A DNA stretch of 64,000 nt from the NCBI GenBank assembly GCA_965223985.1, contig OZ245030.1, positions 2,914,001 to 2,978,000 of the forward strand, given 5' to 3'. A model generated the notes under the pieces. It ran no database searches, had not been told where the DNA came from, and worked only from the letters and a program-made list of their open reading frames with translations. Source of the stretch: JAPPKS01 sp963667895. GTDB lineage: Bacteria; Poribacteria; WGA-4E; PCPOR2b. Of this stretch, positions 17,001 to 23,808 are shown piece by piece; the first letter of the stretch is position 1, and each line of letters begins with the position of its first letter. Position numbers and translations under genes: made by a program.

Positions 17001-17177
17001 AGCTTTGGTACCAGCTTGGTTCTCAAGTGCCGCAATCAGGCGCCGTAGCGTCTCGCGTGCGGCGACTGTTACAACGTACCCATCCAGCGAATTCTCGGCA
17101 TAAAAATCGCGTTCAAGATGAACCGATCGACGGAATCGACTGCTCACGTGGAAGATGTCGGAAAGCGGTTTATTCAT
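14040..17177 (-). CDS. sspC: SspC-like large P-loop ATPase
   Basis: 1045 residues in this frame. Walker A GPYGSGKS is at 64-71 and Walker B LILVVDELGKF at about 198-208, followed by a long helical region (220-1045) with no other clear motif. Large ATPases of this type accompany DUF4007 and PAPS-reductase-like proteins in SspBCD phosphorothioation loci and are thought to supply energy for modification. The ATG at 17177 lies 25 bases after a small upstream gene. The frame ends at a TAA in an A-rich run, and the next frame looks like its natural continuation (13580-14056), so the gene may be broken. BrxC/PglY-type ATPases are an alternative, but the neighbours favour Ssp. Confidence 0.72.
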   Translation of the reverse strand: MNKPLSDIFHVSSRFRRSVHLERDFYAENSLDGYVVTVAARETLRRLIAALENQAGTKAWSLTGPYGSGKSAFALFAAKLLGHPESPATHDALHLLKRGDVFLWDQFVDVCANKQKERGFCPVLISGERAPITLALLRGLAGGLAEFGSSGSEFFPLISDIEKLLESADDGASLAASTITDFFEAATRQIVEDGGAGLILVVDELGKFLEYAAQHPSQGDVFVLQSLAEFAARSEGTPLFLLTILHQAFEGYAQRLGKSQRDEWAKVQGRFEDVAFVEPTEQVLRLIGDAIERVDQLQGKEGDANASSLPTFQLSNLQVLSDAVALDLKPRGLEQCEFIHLLENCLPLHPTVALVVGSIFRRFAQNERSLFALLNSGEPHALQDFLVNHIYDGNRLPLFSLPDLYDYINTALGNRLYGSSDGKKWAGIETAILRLANPSPMTVKLIKTIGLLGVVGEVSVNLRSSKNLLRYALDDGAHTFSQEFEHALSESEKRSIAIYRRHNNAYALWEGSDIDIESRLVEATAQHDPNQRLASSISVLLPPHPLIARRHLFLTGTLRYFAVRYTDVGGFETDLETPLDDADGLILYALPASDFEADTLVKKATEASVADREEVLVAIPRSIGLLQEAVLELGRLRWVEDNTPELAGDGTARRELAARTTEAERAVSDQLSSLFGENIAMQDEGGCIWYHGGNAAQIASKRELNEYLSRICDCVYHQAPIIRNELINQRQLSHSASRARRMLIKAMLECEVQEKLSIVGYPPEMSVYLSLLSDTGIHRNVSGEWGFHPPKSEDNSKLSFTWSTIEAFLDDCEVERQQISQLYDRLEKPPIGLRRGPLPILLCAVLLHYEAEIALYEDGSFVTDISIPVFERLIRSPEKFELKRFRMTGIRSEVFSQFLGVLSQPSPAAQHPNLLAVVKPLVRFVAKLPRFTMLTQELSHEAIELRQTISNAREPDTLLFVQLPQALGFDAFGPFEEMNPNTVGRFFNSLRRTLSELNRAYDDLLASITQLLASAFSLKGNGEAIRLELYRRAEPLLDLTIETKT

Positions 17178-17202
17178 AGTGGTTAGTGAAGGTTCAATGT
17201 CC

Positions 17203-17520
17203 CTAATTAACTTGGAAATCAGTAGTTCTTTCTACCTTGTCTTGACCTACTAAGATTGGTATGCCTCGTACTACACCGCGATTCGGCGTGCATACAAGAT
17301 AAGTGTTTGATTTTAGAATGGCAATCACCAACTCGTTGTTACGCGGATCTGGTTTCCCAACTTCTACATGGTAGTCCTTGTCTTGGTGCTGATAGGCGAT
17401 GCTGAAAATTCGGCGTTCGGAGATTTTCCATCGCAGCGACTCCTCGGCGAACTTCTTAGTCGCTACCCAGACTGCCTCTGCCTCTGCCTCATCCTTCGCT
17501 GCAGGAACAAAAAATCTCAT
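17203..17520 (-). CDS. Hypothetical protein between sspB and sspC
   Basis: 105 residues from ATG 17520 (GGAGG 9 bases upstream; a GTG at 17526 is possible). Predicted alternating strands and helices (RRIFSIAYQHQDKDYHVEVGKPDP, ELVIAILKSNTYLVCTPNRG) suggest a small alpha-beta fold. No family recognised. It ends 25 bases before the large ATPase and is probably co-transcribed with it. Confidence 0.55.
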   Translation of the reverse strand: MRFFVPAAKDEAEAEAVWVATKKFAEESLRWKISERRIFSIAYQHQDKDYHVEVGKPDPRNNELVIAILKSNTYLVCTPNRGVVRGIPILVGQDKVERTTDFQVN

Positions 17521-17684
17521 GTTCACGAGCCTCCGCTTTCTAGCGAAACAAACAGTATGCGGTTAAAACGTTACCTCTAGCCTCAAACCTACCCTCTATC
17601 AATTGATGTTAGGGGGTGAAAATTTCCACTCCAACAAGCAACAGCAAAAAGATTAAAACCTCCAAGATTGACAATCCGAATTCT

Positions 17685-17942
17685 CTATTCCATCGCGGGA
17701 TCTAAGTGATTCCACGATTCCACGGTAATGGAAGTACGATTTAGATCAAGATAAGGATTCAGATGGTGTACTTCGGAAGCGACGCGATTCAACATTTCCG
17801 TACGTTCTTCGTCGAGCGACTCAGCCATTATATCCTTGATTTGCAGTGTTAAAAGCCGCTTTCGTGCGCGCTCTGATACTTCCTCAAGTATACCCTCTTC
17901 GCGGAGAAATTCATCAAAGTTGCTACCGCTATACTTATTCAT
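17685..17942 (-). CDS. Diverged HigA-like antitoxin
   Basis: 85 residues from ATG 17942, with AGGAGG 7 bases upstream. The N-terminus (YSGSNFDEFLREEGILEEVSERARKRLLTLQI) is typical of the XRE antitoxins paired with Gp49/HigB toxins. The following HTH region (TEMLNRVASEVHHLNPYLDLNRTSITVES) keeps only the outline of the usual TEMARRM.TSR..LNRLLDPENTSVTLES, and the end is truncated. Binding to DNA may be lost. It follows its toxin gene directly, the normal order for higBA. Confidence 0.65.
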   Translation of the reverse strand: MNKYSGSNFDEFLREEGILEEVSERARKRLLTLQIKDIMAESLDEERTEMLNRVASEVHHLNPYLDLNRTSITVESWNHLDPAME

Positions 17943-17953
17943 ACAGCAACCTC

Positions 17954-18301
17954 CTAACTTCGCCATAGATTTTTACGATTTCGTGCCAAATTCAAATCGT
18001 GCTGGTGGATTTTTTGAGATTTCTTTATTAAACCGTGCAGAAGTGCCATTTGAAAACCTTGAACGGTAAACAAAACCCGCGCAATACGGCGCCTAGCGAG
18101 GTGACTGCGCACTTCCCATAAATCTGATTCAATTTTTCTAACGAGGGACATTCCCAACGGCCAGCCAAATTCTACTAGTTTGATATCCTCACCGATTGTT
18201 TTTCTATCCGCACTATCAAGGCTTCTTAGCCATTCCCGCACGGGTTCGCGTCCCGCATTAGTACGAAAGAATACAACTCTGAGGATAGAATCTCCATTCA
18301 T
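17954..18301 (-). CDS. HigB/RelE-family toxin (phage Gp49-like)
   Basis: 115 residues with the Gp49/HigB pattern: REPVREWLRSLDSADRKTIGEDI, WPLGMSLVRKIESDLWEVRSHLARRRIARVLFTV, and ALLHGLIKKSQKIHQHDLNLA. These are ribosome-dependent mRNA interferases of the RelE superfamily. The gene lies 6 bases after the end of the DUF4007 gene and just before the diverged antitoxin gene, so the pair appears inserted within the Ssp module or maintained as an addiction element for it. Confidence 0.85.
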   Translation of the reverse strand: MNGDSILRVVFFRTNAGREPVREWLRSLDSADRKTIGEDIKLVEFGWPLGMSLVRKIESDLWEVRSHLARRRIARVLFTVQGFQMALLHGLIKKSQKIHQHDLNLARNRKNLWRS

Positions 18302-18307
18302 CCAACC

Positions 18308-19276
18308 TTACGTCCGTTCATGGATGTCTCTATCAAGGGCAAGCCCATTAGCAGTAGTTTTGTTTCCGTAGTACCTACTGAGTAGCTCGATATGGTTGAC
18401 CGTTCTGTCTCGGTAAACCTGTTTCAGCCCTGCGGTTTCATCGTAGCGCAGGGATCCATCGGTGAGGGCTTCGACCTCTTCAAGATATTGGACGACGGAA
18501 TCTACGTCTAGCTTAAAAATCATTCCAGGACTTTTTGGTGAATAGGCGATTTTCCCTAGTGCGAGCGAATTCCTATCGTCAAAGCATGATTCCCAGAATT
18601 GGGACAGTGCAGCGGCGAAAATCGCGGTGGGCAGCGAATCTTTTGGTCCGCGATGAAAACGGTAGGTGAACCCGTCGGATGAATCGGAGATGAGGTCCAA
18701 CTCGACGAGCGGACAGTTGAACGTATCCTCCATAATCGTCGACTTTGTGAGGCGAGAAGTGACATACGTCCGGAGAAAGCAGTCGACATCGCGTTTAATC
18801 GAATTATCTGAACTTCGGCGCTTGCCGTGTTTTTCTGCCCAATCAATTAAATCGGAGATGAAACTCTCCTTTCTGAACTCATTCTGAGTAAAGAGATTGA
18901 ACGCCCAATACCACGAGGTCGCTCGGTTGGTGTTGGCTGCAAGGTGCGCGTGGATGAGCCACAGTGTCGCCGTGTCCTCAAGGTATGGGTCAAATCCGTC
19001 ATCGGCAAAGATGGCTCCGCCGAGTTCGGTTGGTTCAAATTGCGTGCGATCATCCTGTGCGCGAATAAGTCCCGCTGCGGTGCACCAGTGGCGGATAGAG
19101 CGGACCATGTTCTTGCCGACGCCAAGTGTGATTGTCGCGCGGTCGCTGGTGAAGACGGCGGGATCTTTTGTCACCGCGTCAACGCCTTTTTTCAGCCATG
19201 TGTAGCGGAACGGGAAGGTTTCGTGACCTGAGAAGGAGGGTTTGAATTTATCGGGGGCTGTTGTTGAATTTTGCAT
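18308..19276 (-). CDS. sspB: DUF4007 protein, SspB-like
   Basis: 322 residues from ATG 19276. FKPSFSGHETFPFRYTWLKKG at the start and GVGKNMVRSIRHWCTAAGLI (about 54-73) are the hallmark blocks of DUF4007 (PF13182). The family occurs with a PAPS-reductase-like protein and a large ATPase in single-strand phosphorothioation loci, where SspB is described as a nicking component. The start codon overlaps the stop of a short open fragment (TGATG), indicating coupling to a gene that is now missing or reduced. It is the outermost gene of the island on this side. Confidence 0.75.
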   Translation of the reverse strand: MQNSTTAPDKFKPSFSGHETFPFRYTWLKKGVDAVTKDPAVFTSDRATITLGVGKNMVRSIRHWCTAAGLIRAQDDRTQFEPTELGGAIFADDGFDPYLEDTATLWLIHAHLAANTNRATSWYWAFNLFTQNEFRKESFISDLIDWAEKHGKRRSSDNSIKRDVDCFLRTYVTSRLTKSTIMEDTFNCPLVELDLISDSSDGFTYRFHRGPKDSLPTAIFAAALSQFWESCFDDRNSLALGKIAYSPKSPGMIFKLDVDSVVQYLEEVEALTDGSLRYDETAGLKQVYRDRTVNHIELLSRYYGNKTTANGLALDRDIHERT

Positions 19277-19401
19277 CACATCATTCCCTGCGGCGGAGTG
19301 ACAGGTTTCTCGTCCGGCTCGGCATCAACGAACCGGGTCACGCGGTCAAACGGTTTATCCTCGTCGCGTGAATTAGACCGATGGGCGGACTGACCGTTGT
19401 G
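19276..19401 (-). pseudogene. Short open fragment coupled to DUF4007 gene
   Basis: A 41-codon open stretch (SNSRDEDKPFDRVTRFVDAEPDEKPVTPPQG) ends with TGA at 19276-19278, overlapping the DUF4007 ATG. It is charged and proline-rich like a protein tail. Upstream the same frame meets the TGA of the STAS gene. It may be the 3' remnant of an island gene cut at the junction with the chromosome, or chance. No function proposed. Confidence 0.35.
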
Positions 19402-19740
19402 TCATAAGTTGGCGATTGCGGCGCCTTCATTTGGAAAGATTCCGGCGTGTTGAGCCAGCCCCATGATTTTGAACGTCCGCTGAATCACCGGCGTCAAGTT
19501 GCAGAAGTGTACCACGCCCTCTTGTTGGTCTAGCAGTTCAATGATCTCAATTATGATTGAAATCCCGATGCTGTTAATGAGCCGCGTCTGTTCAAGATCA
19601 ATGACAAGTTTGGTATAGCCTTCAGCGATGAGTTCTTTCGCCGTATCTGCAAGTTTCTCACCGGAGGGGCCGTTCAAGTACCCCTCGGTTTGAATTACCG
19701 CGTAGGTCTCTTCAGTTCGCGTGACAAGATTGAATCGCAT
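19402..19740 (-). CDS. STAS-domain anti-sigma-factor antagonist
   Basis: A 112-residue protein, one STAS domain. The conserved phosphorylation loop is present as RLINSIGISIIIEI, with Ser57 as the likely phosphoacceptor (Asn replaces the usual Asp before it). In partner switching the unphosphorylated antagonist binds an RsbW-like kinase and frees a sigma factor or other target. A GAGGTGAGAG Shine-Dalgarno-like run precedes the ATG. It lies 36 bases after the RsbW-like gene on the same strand, so the two form a kinase-antagonist pair. Confidence 0.9.
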   Translation of the reverse strand: MRFNLVTRTEETYAVIQTEGYLNGPSGEKLADTAKELIAEGYTKLVIDLEQTRLINSIGISIIIEIIELLDQQEGVVHFCNLTPVIQRTFKIMGLAQHAGIFPNEGAAIANL

Positions 19741-19776
19741 ATTCTCTCACCTCAATGGTGCTTCCACTGGCGTTCT

Positions 19777-20226
19777 TCAAGCGTTTGAGAACACCTCACT
19801 CCGTATCGGAGACACTTTTCGCTTTATCATTGTTATGGTTGTACCCTTGTCGCTGCTTTCGATACTGACCTCGTCCATCATGTTCCGGACAATTTCCAAT
19901 CCCCAACCGCGTTTCTTCAGTCCGACCTCGCCGGTACTTGGGGGAATGGCTTGATCGAGCCGAAACCCGACGCCGGAATCCGTAATTTTCAGTTCCAACT
20001 CATTATCTCTCATGATAAATTTGATAGAAACCCGTCTGTCCTCACTCTTGCTGTGCTCGAAGGCGTTGATGCAAGTTTCGATAATTGCTAGTTGAATCTC
20101 GTCAATATCGTTTTCGTCAAAATCCATCATCTCGGCAAGGCTATAGGCGGTTTGCGCTGCCGCGAGCTCGATGTTCGGGAACATCGGAATAATGAGAACG
20201 ACTTCGCGATTGGCTTGATCTGACAC
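19777..20226 (-). CDS. RsbW-like serine kinase / HATPase anti-sigma factor
   Basis: 149 residues with the GHKL ATPase boxes: N box IIETCINAFEHS (about 48-59), G1 ITDSGVGF and G2 KRGWGLEIVRNMMDEV. Small stand-alone HATPases of this kind phosphorylate a STAS antagonist, here the adjacent gene. GTG start at 20226 with AGGAG 8 bases upstream. A cNMP-binding SpoIIE phosphatase at 55450 could be the opposing phosphatase, which is inference. No sigma factor gene is nearby. Confidence 0.88.
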   Translation of the reverse strand: MSDQANREVVLIIPMFPNIELAAAQTAYSLAEMMDFDENDIDEIQLAIIETCINAFEHSKSEDRRVSIKFIMRDNELELKITDSGVGFRLDQAIPPSTGEVGLKKRGWGLEIVRNMMDEVSIESSDKGTTITMIKRKVSPIRSEVFSNA

Positions 20227-20289
20227 CTTCTAATCTCCTCGCACAAGACATTAAATTCTACTGATTCATCCATGTTGTGTCATGCGATA

Positions 20290-20318
20290 AATATATCATT
20301 GGCATCTGTTAATGTCAA
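20290..20318 (-). promoter_or_regulatory. Sigma-70 promoter for RsbW-STAS operon
   Basis: Minus-strand TTGACA (20313-20318), 17-bp spacer, TATATT (20290-20295), about 65 bases upstream of the GTG at 20226. Confidence 0.65.
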
Positions 20319-20404
20319 CGTCGAAATTCGATTTCAAGAGTAACCTTGTTTGCGCCGTCGGTATGAATGGGGGTGTCCGCACACTGGACTTCAGCGATTA
20401 ACGT

Positions 20405-21541
20405 TCAGGAGATTGAAACGACCTTGCCAGTGGCTGCGGAACGATAGCCCGCAGCAATGACGGCGACGGACTGCGCTGCCAACTCCGCGTTCATCTCGCT
20501 TTCTATCCCAGCTTCGATACAATCGACGAACGCGCGCATATCGTGATGCTGGGTGCCCTCTTCAGCGAGGGGGACCCATGGGCGTTTGGGTTGGGGTTTG
20601 TTGACCTGAGTGCTGCTCCACATGCTCATGGGATCCGAGGGAGGGGGCGGCGGCGGTTGGAAGGGCGGCTCATCAGCAAAAATCTCGAGACGGGGCTGCC
20701 AAGCGTCAAATGTCAACACGCCGCGGCTGCCAACAAGATGCAGGCACTGCACGCCGCGGCTCATCCAGCCGATTCGACCTCCTGAGATTGTGGCTATGAC
20801 CCCGCCGTCGAGCGTTAGGACAAGCACACCGAGATCCTCGATTCCGCAGGAGAGATGTTCCTTGAAGAAGTAGTTTGCGGTCGTTCCGAAAACGGTTTTG
20901 ACGGGTTTTCGGCTGAGCCAATTCACCATTGTCACCGCATAGACGCCGATGTCGAACATCTCGCGCTTCGCTTCAGCGAAGGTGTAACGCTCCACGGTCG
21001 GCTTTTCACTGCGTTTATGACCGACTGGTGCGGTGCCCGCGTTACCTTTGCCGAATAGGACATCGCAGTGGATGGCGCGGAGGTCGCCGATTTCATCGCT
21101 GTCCACCGCGCGTCGAGCGGCACCCGCCCAGCGGCTGTAGACGTTACTAAACATCTGGCTCCGGACGCCGGCGCTCTTGATTGCCCGGACTATGGCTTGT
21201 GCGTCTTTTACCGTCAGTGCCAACGGTTTATCCAGGTAGAGGTGTTTTCCTGCTTCAGCGCACCGGATGGCGACCCGTCCGCGCCGTTCAGTTTCGACGC
21301 ACACGCTGACGATGTGGACATCGTCGCGCGCCAACGCCTTGTCCAGAACCGGCAGGTAGGGGATGCCGAATCCTTCCGCGAGACCTCGATTGAGTTCGAT
21401 GCGTTCCGGCGGGGCGTCAGTTTCATCAGAGACGGCGATAAGGCGACAGCGTGGATCTGCCGCAAACCCTTGGGCATAGTTTTCTTGGTGTGTTCGTAGT
21501 CCGCCGAGAAGCAATACGCCGTATTTGTCGTGGTTTGGCAT
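20405..21541 (-). CDS. Gfo/Idh/MocA-family oxidoreductase
   Basis: 378 residues. The N-terminus (YGVLLLGGLRTHQENYAQGF) is a Rossmann fold with a modified glycine motif, KHLYLDKPLALTV (about 113-125) is the family's EKP-type block (Asp for Glu), and a C-terminal alpha/beta domain follows. It contains a proline run (PFQPPPPPPSDP) at about 295-306 and ends SAATGKVVSIS, typical of the family. Such enzymes oxidise or reduce sugars and inositols with NAD(P). Substrate unknown. It belongs to the same minus-strand run as the RsbW pair but is separated from it by a promoter. Confidence 0.88.
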   Translation of the reverse strand: MPNHDKYGVLLLGGLRTHQENYAQGFAADPRCRLIAVSDETDAPPERIELNRGLAEGFGIPYLPVLDKALARDDVHIVSVCVETERRGRVAIRCAEAGKHLYLDKPLALTVKDAQAIVRAIKSAGVRSQMFSNVYSRWAGAARRAVDSDEIGDLRAIHCDVLFGKGNAGTAPVGHKRSEKPTVERYTFAEAKREMFDIGVYAVTMVNWLSRKPVKTVFGTTANYFFKEHLSCGIEDLGVLVLTLDGGVIATISGGRIGWMSRGVQCLHLVGSRGVLTFDAWQPRLEIFADEPPFQPPPPPPSDPMSMWSSTQVNKPQPKRPWVPLAEEGTQHHDMRAFVDCIEAGIESEMNAELAAQSVAVIAAGYRSAATGKVVSIS

Positions 21542-21615
21542 TTTTGCGTAGACCCTCAGATTGGTTTGGCACGGTAGAACGGTTTGAGGTTGAGGACATC
21601 CGTGCGCCGATTGTC

Positions 21616-21631
21616 GGGGCTAGGAAGCCCC
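21616..21631. repeat. Short palindrome GGGGCT/AGCCCC
   Basis: GGGGCT (21616-21621) and AGCCCC (21626-21631) form a 6-bp stem in the gap between the two Gfo/Idh genes, within a GTCGGGGCTAGGAAGCCCCT stretch that looks like a dispersed intergenic repeat. It may also act as a weak terminator. Confidence 0.4.
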
Positions 21632-21693
21632 TCCTACGGTTCTGAACTCGCGATTCGATGATTTACACCAGAGGTCATGTACAACCTGGGAGA

Positions 21694-22146
21694 CTATTGG
21701 AGCTTGAATTCTAGGGGGGTTCCGGTTTTGATTGCCGCCTCTAAGAAATCCACTAGTTCCTCGCCGCCGCTGAGTTCGATTGGCGTCCGCATCAGACGGT
21801 GTTGTTCAGCGGGCGATTCATGGTGGATTACGCCCTTATTTCCAATAAGTAGAATATTCACAGACGTTTCTTGAACCACCGGGCTGCGATTGAGGCTGAG
21901 CACCGCAGTCTGTCCACCGGCATATTGAACCATCGCCGTGATTTGTGTTGTGTCTGTTTGCTCGGGCGCGTAAATTCGTTCCGGTGGCGACGGCATCCAA
22001 GTATTTGCAACTGCGACCAGAGCCGCCATCCCGCTCACCATATTTGTGTCGGCGAACGGCATTTGCACAATACACCGCAAAAACACCGGGCTGCCGATTC
22101 GCCCTTCAGCGATAACTGAACCAACGGACTGTTGAAGCAATCGCAT
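21694..22146 (-). CDS. Stand-alone Gfo/Idh C-terminal domain
   Basis: 150 residues that match only the C-terminal substrate domain of Gfo/Idh proteins (AEGRIGSPVFLRCIV, ITAMVQYAGGQTAVLSLNRSP, SVNILLIGNKGVIHHES, EELVDFLEAAIKTGTPLEF). The NAD-binding Rossmann half is absent, yet the ATG has a GAGAGG site 7 bases upstream. It is either a truncated gene or a small paralogue that partners another oxidoreductase; it cannot bind NAD itself. Confidence 0.65.
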   Translation of the reverse strand: MRLLQQSVGSVIAEGRIGSPVFLRCIVQMPFADTNMVSGMAALVAVANTWMPSPPERIYAPEQTDTTQITAMVQYAGGQTAVLSLNRSPVVQETSVNILLIGNKGVIHHESPAEQHRLMRTPIELSGGEELVDFLEAAIKTGTPLEFKLQ

Positions 22147-22198
22147 GATTCGACCTCTCTCGTTAAACTGTCACACGTTCTGAACGGCTTAACGGTAC

Positions 22199-22227
22199 TT
22201 GACGGGGTTGGGCGTTTGTGTTAAAAT
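22199..22227 (+). promoter_or_regulatory. Sigma-70 promoter for rhodanese gene
   Basis: TTGACG (22199-22204), 17-bp spacer, TAAAAT (22222-22227), about 40 bases upstream of the chosen start. Confidence 0.65.
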
Positions 22228-22275
22228 TCTGAAATCTAGCCACTCAAACATCTTTACTTTATGGAGATAGAACTG

Positions 22276-22659
22276 ATGCGCGGAAAAACGTTGGAACAAC
22301 TTGTTGCTGAGGCTAAGGCGAACATTGGGCGTGTATCTGATGAGGAACTCAAGACCGCTATCGAAAACGACGAACCGATTGTAATTCTGGATGTTCGCGA
22401 TAAAGATTTGTACGAAGCGGGACATCTTCCCGGCGCGATTTCACTTCCACGCGCTGCCATTGAACTCGATATTGATGAGATTGTTCCTGACCAGGATACT
22501 AAGGTTGTTACGTATTGCGGCGGCGAAACTCGCGGCTCTCTGTCGGCACATACGTTGCAGATTATGGGATATGAGAATGCATCTGTGTTGACCGGAGGAT
22601 TTCGAGGTTGGAAATCTGTGGGGTTGCCGCTTGAAGAGTCTGCAACGAGTATATCATAA
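22276..22659 (+). CDS. Rhodanese-like sulfurtransferase domain protein
   Basis: 127 residues, single rhodanese domain. VILDVRDKDLYEAGHLPGAISLP is the canonical first block and YCGGETRG holds the active-site cysteine loop. Start chosen at ATG 22276, with GGAG 9 bases before it; a longer frame starts at 22261. Single-domain rhodaneses carry a persulfide on the loop cysteine and serve sulfur transfer or detoxification. Cytoplasmic, no signal peptide. Confidence 0.9.
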   Translation: MRGKTLEQLVAEAKANIGRVSDEELKTAIENDEPIVILDVRDKDLYEAGHLPGAISLPRAAIELDIDEIVPDQDTKVVTYCGGETRGSLSAHTLQIMGYENASVLTGGFRGWKSVGLPLEESATSIS

Positions 22660-22740
22660 GATTGCAGCGGGCGGCAACGGTATTTTCAGAGCGGATAACA
22701 AGAACCACAAAATATTTCTGTGCGGGCAAAGGAGTTACGG

Positions 22741-23763
22741 ATGTTGAAAAGGATGCTGCTGAGTATAGTCCTCGCCGCCCTTACCGTCAGTTCTGTCGGT
22801 GAGCAGAAACGGCTCCACGTCTTTACTTGGGCGAATTACGTCGGCGATGAGATTAGGGCTGGCTTCGAGAATGAGTTCGGGGTCCGGGTTATTGTGGATG
22901 TGTTCGCGAGCAATGAAGATTTGCTGGCTAAGTTAATGTCGGGCGCGTCCGGCTATGATGTTATTATGCCATCGGACTATATGGTTGCGATTATGATTAA
23001 GGAGAAGCTATTAGCGGCTCTGGATTTATCAACCATCTCCAATTACCAAAATATCAGCGCCCGGTTTTTAGGTCGGGATTTCGATCCGGAAAATCGGTAT
23101 TCCATCCCTTACACGTGGGGAACGGCGGGCATTGGCTACGACTCGACCGTTGTTCATCCGCCGCCCGATAGCCTGTCTATCTTGTGGGATAAACGGTACA
23201 GCGGCAAGTTCAGCATGCTGGACGATCAGCGTGAGACAATCGGTGTGGCGCTCAAGCTGTTGGGACATTCGGTCAACAGCACCGATCTCAATGCACTCAA
23301 GGCAGCGAAAGCGAAGTTGATTGAGCAGAAACCGCTCGTCAAACAATACAAGAACGAGGCGGATGAGATACTGGGCTCTGGCGATGTGGTGATGGCGCAC
23401 TGTTGGAGCGGCGACGCCTTCCGAGCTGCCGCCCGCCGCCCCAACATCAAGTATGTGATTCCCAAAGAGGGTGCAACGCAGTTCATTGATACGGTATGCA
23501 TCCCAGCATCAGCGCCGCACAAAGCGATTGCAGCCCAGTTTATCAACTATCTTCTTCGTCCAGAGATTAACGCGAAGGTTACGGAATTCACGAAATATGG
23601 AACCTGCGTGCCTGCGGCGCGAAAGTACCTACCCGAAACCGTGCGCAATAATCCGGGCATATACCCTTCGGAGGATGTGTTAAACAAACTTGAATCGATA
23701 AGGGATCTTGGAGAATTCACTCGGAATTACGATCGGGCTTGGACCGAGTTAAAGGCGAAGTAA
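22741..23763 (+). CDS. potD: PotD-like polyamine ABC substrate-binding protein
   Basis: 340 residues with an N-terminal signal peptide (LKRMLLSIVLAALTVSSVGE) and the PotD pattern LHVFTWANYVGDEIRAGFENEFGVRV, MPSDYMVAIMIKEKLL and IPYTWGTAGIGYDS. Start at ATG 22741, preceded by AAAGGAG. It would deliver spermidine or putrescine to a PotABC permease in the inner membrane, but no potABC genes are near, so the partner lies elsewhere or has been lost. Confidence 0.85.
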   Translation: MLKRMLLSIVLAALTVSSVGEQKRLHVFTWANYVGDEIRAGFENEFGVRVIVDVFASNEDLLAKLMSGASGYDVIMPSDYMVAIMIKEKLLAALDLSTISNYQNISARFLGRDFDPENRYSIPYTWGTAGIGYDSTVVHPPPDSLSILWDKRYSGKFSMLDDQRETIGVALKLLGHSVNSTDLNALKAAKAKLIEQKPLVKQYKNEADEILGSGDVVMAHCWSGDAFRAAARRPNIKYVIPKEGATQFIDTVCIPASAPHKAIAAQFINYLLRPEINAKVTEFTKYGTCVPAARKYLPETVRNNPGIYPSEDVLNKLESIRDLGEFTRNYDRAWTELKAK

Positions 23764-23808
23764 AACGGTCAAGGGCTTTTGTTATGACTGAAGTTGCCCT
23801 CCTTAAAC

